NCBI GenBank assembly: GCA_905397405.1
Contig: CAJPVJ010000239.1
Coordinates: 1-31,001 of the forward strand
Source of the DNA: Oppiella nova
Lineage: Eukaryota > Arthropoda > Arachnida > Sarcoptiformes > Oppiidae
Direction: 5' to 3'
DNA: 31,001 nt
Positions within the stretch are counted from its first letter, which is position 1, and the number at the start of each line of letters is the position of its first letter. Under the pieces are notes generated by a model, which saw only the letters and a list, made by a program, of their open reading frames with translations, was not told the origin of the DNA and searched no databases. The translations under genes were made by a program, and so were the position numbers. Of the stretch, positions 11,901-23,900 are shown in pieces.

Positions 11901-14900
11901 ACCCTTGTTAACAGCCGTATTGAGACGTCTTCTAATGTAAAGCTAGAAGCTGTGACCGATACTCATGAGGTGCTGCCCACCCGTCCTCTCACTACTTATT
12001 ATACGACTTATACTTATTTCACAACTTTTAAAAGAGGAGAAACTGAATTCGTTAGGAGTAGGGAAGAGATAGTGACTAATATTATGCAAAACACAGACAA
12101 TCCTTTCCTAATATCCAGTTCTGAGCCTTTGATTACAAAATCAATAGAGCCTTCGGTTTCACTTTTGGCGAATAATAAGCTGTTAAATAGTTTAGCAATT
12201 AATCCCTCGGATGTGAACAATAATCTCAAGCCTACTATAAATCGAGATATTGAGTCAGATATGACCACATTAACATACTTTACCACTCATTTCAAAGATG
12301 GAAAGCCTAGTATTAAGAGTAGAAAAGTAGTTGTAAGCAAAACAGTAGATACAAATCAGATCCCACAGAATGAGATCCCAGTGCCCGTACATGCAGTGGT
12401 TAAGCCAAGTGTTAGTTCCAGACCTAATGCCTCATCCCTTTCAACTCCGTTGGATGAGTCGCTAATAAGTAGTTTGAATATCGCAGACCTGTTATCTGGT
12501 GTAGCGGTTCCGATAACACACTACACGACATTCACATACTATACCACATTCTTTAGGGATCAAAGCTCTAGCATTAAATCGCGAACAGAAGTTGTATCCG
12601 ATGTTAAAACAGGAACTATTAATTTGGGTCTTAAGACTCCTATCCCTCAAATCACTCCAACAATCAATACATTGAAGATTTCAAACACAAGAGCTGATGA
12701 TTTGGGTTCAATAAAATTGGATAAAGATTTTGATCAATTGATAGCTGCCGGCGCTGAAAATAGGCCAATTGTAATCACACCGGTTACTCGACTCTCCACT
12801 ACCACTTACTTCACTACTCTTCTCATACCAGGGGAGGACTCCACTGTAATCAGTAGTACGCGAGTCCTATCTGACATATATATTCCCGGTCCCAGTGATA
12901 CACTGCCAGTCCCTCTCGGTATTTATGACTACCATAGCATGAGTCTCGACCCGTCTATGACTGAAAGACATGAAGCCATTGCTGTTCACTCGACAGTTGA
13001 TGACAGAGTTGTTGCCACAGAATCACTGCCCGATATCAGTAATAATCCCGAAACAGTTTTCACAACTTATACATACATTACAACCAGATTTCCAAATGGA
13101 TATCCAATAGTAGACACTAGTTATGAGACATTTAGCAATTTGGTCACCAAATTTGTTCCAACACTCCTGACCGCAACTCCCGACTCACATAGTACTCAAT
13201 CTTTTGGAGCACTGGTAGACGAAAGCAATCATATTTTTACAAATCAATTATTCAATCGGATCCACGAGTCTTCAATTATCACTCCATCCAGATCTAGAAA
13301 ACCTATTGTCGTGACGCGAACTCGAGTTCTTGGAAGCGGTGGACTCCAACCAATACCTGCGGGACCGCGACGTCCAGTAGTTATTGTTAGGAAAAGACCG
13401 GATCAAGAGATCCCAAAACACATTCCTCTTCGCATTTCTGGACAATTCAGAAGTGAGGACAGAGGAGAAGGAGTTGAACCACACATTAGAATAGTTCCGC
13501 CGAAGGAGAGTGTCGGTCACTATCATAATGTTGAGGAGTTTAGTACAACCGGTGATGTCGGCCGAAGATTTCCGAAAGTGACTCCAACTCCCGTCACATT
13601 TTATACCACATATACATACTTTACAACTGAATTATCTGATGGAATACCTGTCGTTAAAAGTAGGGAACAACTCTATAGTACTGTTATAACAAACAAAGTT
13701 CTTCCGACCCGTACTATACCTGCCGATGCGATCAGACATAAGAGAAGTGCAGTCTTTGATGTAAATGATTACAAGAATATCATTGCAAACAAATCTGTTG
13801 ACACTTCTAAAGATGAGAAACAAGACTTAGAGGCAAATCCTATGGAAGAAGTTAAATCTGATCCATACATTAAAAACGATTTGAATGAATTGGTAGTAAA
13901 TAAACAAAGTATATCTTCAAAAGATTTGATGTCTGAAAATGTGTCGCAAAAAGAGGACAACCAAACAGCAGATAAAAAGACGGGAATTATTACAGAGAAG
14001 ACTGAAATCAAAGGATTGCAAACATTAATCACTGAAATATATGGCACTTTAATAAATGGGATTTACGCTCAGTTTGCAGTCACCCGAACTGTTTTGGATT
14101 CAAAACCTACAACAAGTAGTCCAATAAAATCCATTTCGCTGTTCAGTGAAGAGTCTGTAGAGCCATCGTCTTCGGGAACATCAATGATGAGCTCATCTCT
14201 TAACTGGCACTCAATTATTGATTTAAATGATAATAATAACGAATCAAAGAGTTTGCAAACCAATGCGCCTATTGTTGAATCATCTGAATCTCAATTCAAA
14301 CCAATAGCTCCTTCAGAGACTCCATCCATGTCTTCAGTATTAATGGAAACGGGATTGTTGTCATCAAATTCAGAGACAGTAATAAATGACAATAAGACGA
14401 CTTTAGTAATAAAGCAAATCTATGGTACGTATATTAATGGCATTTACGCCCATTTGGCGAAATCGAGAACTCAACTTCTGTCTAATCCCTCATCTCTGAC
14501 CACTTCATCCAAAGCTGCTTTTTCTAATTTAATACTCCCTTCCATTCAAACTAACACTATTCTGGAGCCATCGGTTGCGGTCTCTCATAATATTGATGTT
14601 AACCAAAACCAAAACCAAAATCTCTGACCACTTCATCCAAAGCTGCTTTTTCTAATTTAATACTCCCTTCCATTCAAACTAACACTATTCTGGAGCCATC
14701 GGTTGCGGTCTCTCATAATATTGATGTTAACCAAAACCAAAACCAAAGCACTGCTGTCCCGCAAAGCCACGAGAGTGTCGACCAAAATAGCAATTCACAA
14801 ATGATTAGTTCAACAAATGTTGAAACTATCGTTCAAAACGGTATAACACGAACATTGAGTACAGATATTAATAATAATAAGACAACTATTTATACGACTG

Positions 14901-17900
14901 AAATCCGCACCACAAGTATTAACGGGCTGTTGGCCCACATCGGACACATCAGTTCAACGGTGATCGAGTCGTGGACTCCTTTGCCGGGTTTGGCTTCCGC
15001 TGTCTATTCGACCCAAACTCTAGACAATAGCATAACGCTATACACAACCGAATTCTATACAACAGAAATCAATGGATTTACAGCTCATTACTCCAGAAGT
15101 ACTTCTAATATCATCGCACCTGTAGTCTCGACTGACACTCAACTACAGACAATTGAAAGCATAGCCACAGAGAAAACAAAGACTGTCAGACCATTCATTC
15201 ACTTTCCAACTCCCGTTAGATTCTTATTCTCATCTAAATTAACGTCAACTTCAACTCCCGCTTCAACAGTCGCTTCAACTATAACCGCAATATTAAACCC
15301 CGACCTCTCGTCTACTGATTTTCCAATGAATAATATTTTGGACAATAGTTATGAATCGGATGAATATTATGACGAAACGGCTGAACGTGGAGAAGAACAC
15401 ACGCCTAGGAGTCGACCCATTCGTGAGAAAGACTCGCAACCATTGCTTGAATATGAATACGAAGATATAGAGCCCTCACAACCAACTATTGAACCCCCAA
15501 AGCCTCAAACTTTGAATTATATCCCATATCGAGGAGCTGCCAGAGCTGGGGCTTCAGTACCGACCCGAACAGCACCACAACGACAGCTCAATACGGGATA
15601 CAATGCTCGACGAGCGCCGGCAGGCTTTGGACAGAGAGTGGGAGCTAATGTCCCTCAAGACGCACCAAAAGAACCTCTATTTGAATATCCTGTGAGAGAT
15701 GTAGTTCCGCCACAATCCACTCAAAGACAAACTCAAGAGAGGGCTAAGCCTGGAGTAACTCGAGGGAGACGGCCTGTCATGCGAACCGAAGCCATAGCTC
15801 CTACGAGAGCTTACAATGAGTTTAAAGCAACGATTCCTGAGTACAGAACAGTAGACAGAGATAACAGACAAGAAGTGCCTGAATATGTGAATAATAGACC
15901 AGAAGATGAGCAAAATAATAGATTCAATCAAAATGCAAATCAAAACAATAGGAGACAACAAAATGGTAATAATAGACTCAATACAAGAAGGAGATTACCG
16001 CAGACCACGACTCCTGCCCCGCGAACTCATCCTATTTTGCCGAATAGAGGTCAAGTGAGACTTAATAAGAAATACAGCGGTCGACCCCGATATACACCTA
16101 ACCCAACGAGAGATTCCTCAGATGAGTCGATAAGATATAGAAATGATAACAATAATGACAACAGAAGGAGAGCTCAACAAAGAGGCAGAACTCCAAAGAC
16201 AACACTTTTATACCTCAATCAACCGAAGCCTTCTGTATATACCGATGAGTATTATTCGGCGACCAGTGATGTGGTGACCACTCCTGCCTTACCTAAAGTT
16301 CCCGTTACTATCACTTCAATTGTAACGACTGTTAAAACAATTCCAATATATCATGGCTTTAAGACCTCATACGCGACACTTACGACAACCACATTAAACA
16401 CAAGTCTCATCCAAACGGATCAATACGAGACTTCAGTGAATCCAATCGATGGCATCACTCGAAGTATATTCACTCAAAGTCGCGATCCATTAGAGCCCAC
16501 GAAAGTGACTGAAGTGTTGATCACGACATCAGTCCTCTACGAGTCTAAATTAATTCAAATCAAAATAGGATACAGTACTCGAACACAGACTTTAACAGAT
16601 ATTAAGACCCTGACACTACTGACCACTTCGGTCTTGACAGTAGCGCCGCCCGCGACACTCGCACTGCCGGCGCCGGCAGGCCTATCCTATCATCCTATTC
16701 GCTTTTCATTTCCACCAACTCTTTCATAACCACCCAAACCCTCACCACTACTACTGTGGTGTCCCTCTCAGTACGCGATGAGACTATTCTAAGCACTCTT
16801 ACACTCACTTCACTAACCGAGTCGACGGTTACCTCAACCCAAACCATCTCTATTCCGGTGCCGATCACCCAAGCGGTTCCAAATCCAGTTCCACAACCCA
16901 TTACAACTTTGCTAACTCTAACTCTGACCGGTGATGGCGGGGATATAACACAATTGGTTACTGCGGTCACAGTTCCTATTCAGCCGGTGTTTCACACAAA
17001 AGTTGAAAGGGATGTAAAGGCAACCCGCAGTCCCAGTGCCGCTCTAATGCAGCAAACGCTCGGCCCTAATCTTAACACAATCAAGACTTCTGACACTTTT
17101 GATTATATTTCCGTCTCATTCAAAACTGTTGATCAAATGATGAAAACTTTTGATCCCTTATTTATTTCAACCATTTTTAAAGGTCCAGAAACAGAGATAT
17201 ATGAGGCCAGCGCTACAGTGGTTCAGAAGATCAAACATAAGGATAAGGAGCATAAGGACATCCATAAGAATAAGAACTACAAAAGCAGTCAAAATAAATA
17301 CGAGACCTCTTTCAAGAAGAGGAAACTCCAACAGTTCGCTCCCAATGACAACAACTATGGCTATCCTTTCAGACAAATAGACTACTCGACCGTCAATTTG
17401 AAGCCTCAAACCATTAGCCTTCAAGTGGACCAAAACGAACCCATCCCTGACTTCCTGGGCTTCGATAGTCCGAGATTCCAATCACTGCCACAATCGGCTC
17501 CACAACCCTTTCCGCAACCAGTTCTCCAGAGAACGCCCGCCTCAAGACAGCCATCGTTTCAGAGAATCCGCATTAATAAGCCATTGCCATCATCACCACC
17601 AATACTATCCACACCCCCTTCAACGCCATTCACATCACCCAATGAGCCCCAAGAACTCAGGTTTCAACGACTCGTTGGTTTGGATAGACTTCCCGAGTCT
17701 AACGTTCCCTTTAATACATCGCCCCTAAGACTCACATCTCAGGGAAACTTTAGAAGAGTTCCTGTTTTTAATAATCAAATCCAATCCCTTTCACCGCTAA
17801 GACCACCGATAATAGAGCCGACCGTTACTGATGTTTACGCGACTTCTGTACTCTTGTCGCCAACGTTTGGACCACTGGTTGACGACCAAAGACAGCCTAC

Positions 17901-20900
17901 TTTCCGAAGAGTGAGACCAATACAGGCACAACCGCCACAACCGCCACAACCAGTCCCTAATGCCAGACGAATCAAACCTAAAGTTAAAGTTTCGTCGAGA
18001 CGTCCAGTTTCAACACCACTGCCCACTTCAGTAATAGTCTCCTCAGTTGAAATCCCTTTCCTACCGGTCAGTGATATGGTAGACATTCCCAGAAGAAGTC
18101 CCGTTACAAGAAAGCCTGTTCTGGAAAACGAAGGCATAGCCTCTCCGCCATTGATTACATCGTCCAGAGTTAGACTAACGACTCCGATATCACTGAGAGA
18201 GACCACTACAGACACACCTCGAAGAGTGGTCAGAATAAGACGACCCAACCAGCCGACCAACACTAATAAGAAACGCATTGTTTTGCCCAAAAACCCTCAG
18301 TCTTTAGAGGAACTGCAGGCAAGAGGACCCGTCCCTCCACGTGATGACGAACCGCATAAGAATAATGCCGTCGATAACGACGAGTTCACAAACTTCGGGA
18401 CAAGACTTAACGAAAATGGAGATAAAACTATTGAAATTCATACGCCAACCCTTCCCTTAACTTATTTCACAACATTTACTTACTTAACAACTGTAGTAAG
18501 GGGTCAACACACGGCTCACTTGACCAGAGAGTCTATTACATCGACTGTGACCACCGAGGCATTGGACAAATCAATTGTCGATTTAATACAAAACAGCGAT
18601 GGAGTCATAAAACCGACAAAAGTGGTCGATTTAGGCACTAAGACCAAGGGTGTTACCACTACTATTGTTAACATGGTATCCAAAGTGAAAGTATTCAACG
18701 ATGACTTATATAAAGTAATTCATTCAACAAAACCACTATCAATTGATACGACAATAACCGAAAATAATGGTCAACCCATTCACGAACCGAGTTCTTCTCA
18801 TATTGTCATTCAACCGACGGCTGTTCACAAAGAAGTCGTGAATACAAAACCCATTGAAAATAATTATAAGCTTTCAGAGTTGGATAAAAAGCCTAAGAAA
18901 CAAATAACAAGTTTTACATATTATTACACATTATATGATAAACTCAGTACTAAATACAGCACCCGATCTGAGGAGACCACTTCAGATGTGGCACCAAATG
19001 CTATCTCATCTCTTAGATTGGACTCAACTATCAATTCACATGGATTGTTGAGTGTTGGCGCCGGGGCTGAAACGGTTCACTTGGGCTCCAGAGAGTTGGG
19101 AGGCCTGACTACTGAAGTGAATTTGGCTCTCAATACCTATATTAAGTTCGACGGCATTAACAACGCTGTAGTCGAGCCGTTGGCCACCAGAGTATTGGAT
19201 CCTCTCTCAAGTGAATCAATAGCTATCGCCCCACAGTCTGTCACTCCTAACCCATTAGAGAGCACTCACTTAAGCGCTTCCTTTTCAAGTTCCGTCACTT
19301 CTGATCCCATCTCTGGTATATCAACGCCGACCATCCCATTGGAGACACCAATCAAATTAGAGACGAGTCATACGAGAAAACCCCTGAAATTAATGAGTTC
19401 TGCAGTTGTTATTAGAGACCCATTGAGATCCAAGTTTGATGCCTTTGGCAGACCTGGAGTTCGGGTAAGAGTTAAGCCGATGCCAGAAAAGTCTACTCAA
19501 TTGCTGTCCTCTACCATCGATGACATCACTAAATCGAGTGAAACGGAAGTTTTGGCCACACCTGTGATTTCGGCACCAGTTGAGGGCTTGAATGAAGAGA
19601 CCACAAGTGACGTGACGCCATCCAAAAAGAGGATTGCCGTCACTTTGAGGCGTCCCTTCGGAGGCATTAGTCGAGTGTCCTCTCGTAGACCACAACGAGT
19701 TTCCGTATCGACTAAACCTCGATTCGTTGTCGTCACCAGAACCGGACCCCTGCCTACCGTCCAATCCACTGCTAGGGTTAAGATAAGTAGTCGAGTATTT
19801 AAGTCACCAGCAGTTGAGATGACAACATCACCGTCCGTTGGTCTCATCGCACCGACCACTTCTGTCAATGACAATGGAGAGACACTTATTATGGATGTGA
19901 CCACATTGCCAGTCGTTTTCGGTTTGGATACCAGTTATCAAACGGTTACTCTCACATCAACTCTTACACCGCCAACCACTCCATTGCCATCTGAGATGAC
20001 AGTATTTGAAACAACAACACATACCTATCCATTCACTGTTGGCGACCAAACCATTTACACCACTGTCGAGGAAACCAATTCCCGGGTGATTACCAGAACA
20101 TTGGATACGGTGTACCCGTCAGACGCCGCGCGCGCCAACAAACTGACGACTGTCTCGAATGGCGTCACTATTATTGTTGGAGACAATGGTCTCGCAAATC
20201 GCACCCTTCCTTCGGGTGTTACTCTTCAGCCAACTTTGGTCACCGGAGCCGTCCATATGAAAGATGGCATTAAAACAGATACCAAACAATCAGAAAAATC
20301 TTTGGTTACACTTTTTGATACAAGAACTCTATTCACAACTTTTACTTATTTCACCACTTTCTATACGGAAGACACGTCCATAATATCAAGTTCTGAACAG
20401 ACGGTGTCTAATGTGGTGACCATTCCCTACACCCATATAGTGGACAGCTCTTCCAAATCCATTTCTCCGACTGTTGTCTATGAAACATCTGAACGCTTGA
20501 GGACTGAAACAGTTTACTCGACGTATACTTATTTCGCTACTCTTTTCAATGGCAGCACTTCGACGATCACTCCTCTCGAAGAAATCAAGACGGAGTACAT
20601 GACATATAAGGAGCCGTTGACTGTCACCAGAACTATAGTGCCCACCACTACAGAACAGGCATCGCTTATCACCCGAACCTACTTCACGACGTACACCAAT
20701 TTGGTGACATTCTTCCAGAACAACAAACCCGTCACTTCCACTCTCGAGGAGACTGTTAGCAGTGAAGTCGTGTACACCGTTCCCAAAATAATCAGTTCTT
20801 CGTCATCAAGCTCTTCATCCATAAGACCGACGGCAGCTCTGGACGCACCAGTTTTGCGCACCCGAAGCACTTACACTACTCTAACTCATTACATAACACT

Positions 20901-23900
20901 CTTCAGCGGCAGTCAAACAATCCTGTCGTCGATCGAAGAAATTAGTCCAACAGTTGTGACCGAAACGTCGGGACAGACCATGGAATCGACAACTGATTTC
21001 TTACCCAATATTCAGTTCACTCATCCCTCACAAAGCGCTTCCAAACAATCTAAAGATTTGTATTCGGCATTAGTTCCCAGTATTAGCACACATTTCACGA
21101 CTCATACATATTTCACAACACTATTCAGTGGAACCACTTCTACGGTGATCAGTCGAAAACAGACATCTTCTTCATTAGTCACTTTGTTTGTTCCCCATTC
21201 TGTCACATCTTCTGTTAGGCCATCGATTTCAATCGACTCTTCAGAATCTTCGGAAACAGATTTAGAGAATAGAAGCAAAACAGAGTACATGATTGAGGCG
21301 ACGCCTGTATTCACAACTCCAGTGATGGCTACGGATGGTATCATCGACGAGGAAAGACTCAAATCAATTCAACCATCTTTGAGGATCGATAGCAGTAGTT
21401 ATGAAGTATTTGATTCCAGTATGATATCCAAGGTATTCGAAGACCTCAAGAGTTCTGAAGGATTGACTGAAGAGCAGTTATCATCAGTGGTGGCAGAAGT
21501 GGGCGCTTCGACCACAATCCTCGACGGCTCGACTATAGTATTCTTCACGAACTTCATCCTTCCGTCCACTGCCAGCGATGGCACAGTAATATCGACCGAT
21601 GCCAACAACATAGCTAAAGGTCCGGCCGGCGATTTGGTCAGTTCGCTGCTCAACAACGCAGACATGTCTCTACTCAACGATCTGTTGGCGTCGCGAATAT
21701 CTTCCGTGAGAAGTACTGCTTCACCCGTTTATATAACGCCACACATGACCACAGATCCGGGATCACAGATGACTGCCATAAAGCCGGGCTCTGTGATCGA
21801 GTTGAGTGACTTACTGGACGGCGCCAATCTGGCCGGTAATATAGGCGAAGCCATTAAGGATATCGTCCACATTCTGGCCAAAGCACCCAAAGGAAAGAAT
21901 GGCACACAAGAAGTGGACAGAATTAGTCCATCCAAAGAACTGCCACCACGAGAAGGGGCAGCAGTTAGCAACACACAGGACCCTGTTTATATACCATTGG
22001 GTGCTATGCATAAACCAAGTACAGCACAAACCGGCGATAGAATCACTAAACAGAGTGGAAATACACGAAGAGTTTACATCAATCCTTCGAGTACTGCAGG
22101 TTTGGAGGGAACATCTCTTCCCACTTCTGCTATCGTTTCCCAAATAGGATTCGATGCCAACCCTATTGAGAGCTCATTGGAGACCAATAAGAAAGTGCTG
22201 CAAATATCTATTGATAATCAACGGCCAACTCCAGTTCTGACCTCTAAAGTAATTAAAACTATAAATCCCATGAAAACAGCAATCAGTAGAGTGTCTTCTG
22301 GAGCCACAACTATATTCTTTACGGATTCCACACAAATGCCATCATTTATTGACTCAAATTCTCCAATAGAGTCGACAAGATATGTGACGAGTGTTGAGAG
22401 CTCTACAAGAACTCTCACTTTGACCACAACTAAGGTATGAAATGTTTTAAAGAAATAAAGGTTTTTAAAAATGTTCTCTCATTATCTCAAAATCTCATTA
22501 CAGGTCTACTATACCCGAGACTCTCCACTAACCATAACATCAGTGTTGACCACAACTATTCCTCCGCGAACTTTTGTATCCACAATAATTGGCACCCGAA
22601 CTATATTGGGAACGGCAGGTGAGACACAAACTGACGCAGTTGTGCCCACACAAGTAGACAAAGGAGTTGTCACCCCAACGACCACCACTCGGAGACCGAC
22701 CAGAAAGCCAGGAACGGGACCATTCAGAGCACCCACAAGAGTTCCTGAAACACCCAAACCTTTCAAAACAGCCGCTCCCAGACCACGAGTGCCTTATAAG
22801 CCCCCACCGCCACCCCAGCCTCCCATACTAAGCGGTGTCAGTGAAGCGCCTTATGTTCCGAATAAGAGACCGACTGCAGCGCCGACACCCAAACCCACAA
22901 CTCGTCCCAGCATTTTGGACATCGATCAGTGCAAACCTGGATGTAATGCCGCCAACAAAGAGGTTTGCAAAGAGATGAATGGAAAGTATCGGTGCGATTG
23001 CAGACAGGGATTCATTAGAAGACAAGATGACCTCATTTGTCAGGGTAGGCTATACTCTCTTTAACATTATGTGACCATTATTTGTATAAAGTTTGATGCA
23101 ATTTATGAATTAAAATCAATTTGAATGACAGAACTCCAGAACTATGTGGTTGTGGTGCGAGTGATGAAAGTGGGAGAATCGGAGGTCACGTGGTTCCAGG
23201 AATTCACAAACAATAGTTCCGATGAGTACCAGAACTTAGCAAAGATGGCCAAAAATCAAGTGGACAGCGCCTACATGGGCTCAGACGTCAAGGAGAGCTA
23301 TGTCGGCGCCGATGTGCTCGGCATCGATAAAGTGGCCGACGGAGGAAATGGAGTTCTCGTCAACCTTACCGTTCATTTAACTAAAAGACATGATTTAGAC
23401 GAAGACCTTCTTCGAGAGAAACTGATTAAAAAATTGGAGCAAAATTCAGAACTCTTACCGAATCCGGAATACGTGTCCGCAGATGTCGAGGATGTCATCG
23501 ATTTCGACGAATGCAGTTCTGAACAGTACAACGATTGTGCCGCTTCTGCTCGTTGTATTAACGAACCCGGAACCTACCGGTGCGAGTGTCTCAACGGCTA
23601 CCCAGACCTCGACATCTCACTGCCCGGAAGGGTGTGCGCCTCAGAGATCAAGGGCTGTGAGTTCTGTCACGGAAGGGGTGATTGTATTCGCGATGAGTCC
23701 GGACTCAGCAATACTTGTAAATGCAACCGAATGTATTTGGGAAGAAGATGTCAGATCAACGGACTTCGTATGTCTTCATGTCTTCCTTTCTTTCCTTTTT
23801 TCTCTTCATTTCTCACATTTCCTCAAATTCTCACATATTTTCTAATCAGTGAATTCAATTCAAGTTTAGGTCAATTCATACAATCATTGCAAATAGCATT

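Larger units (their letters stand above)
11395..15118 (+). repeat. Protein repeat family B: five GTYINGIYAH units
   Basis: Five units share the pattern T-E/S-[IV]-x-[GT]-T-x-I-[NR]-G-x-x-A-H/Q followed by about eight residues and Ser/Thr: near 11395 (VIGTYIRGTYAH), 14026 (IYGTLINGIYAQ), 14401 (IYGTYINGIYAH), 14888 (IRTTSINGLLAH) and 15038 (FYTTEINGFTAH). The last four are clustered around the assembly duplication. They look like a short beta-hairpin repeat that is distinct from the aromatic-Thr units. Confidence 0.75.

Noticed and set aside
16700-16760. Programmed ribosomal frameshift at the frame change
   Set aside because: No slippery heptamer or conserved arrangement seen; a missing base beside a GC palindrome is simpler.
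16575-16771. A 197-base intron from cagtac to tctcag that would rescue the frame
   Set aside because: The phase would work and the acceptor is good, but the removed part reads as typical stalk sequence in both frames, and the donor is poor.
9568-22427. Many minus-strand and alternate-frame open frames of 60-150 codons across the giant exon
   Set aside because: They mirror the Thr/Ser-rich coding frame; low-complexity ACN/TCN codons rarely give stops in other frames. No splice or domain support.
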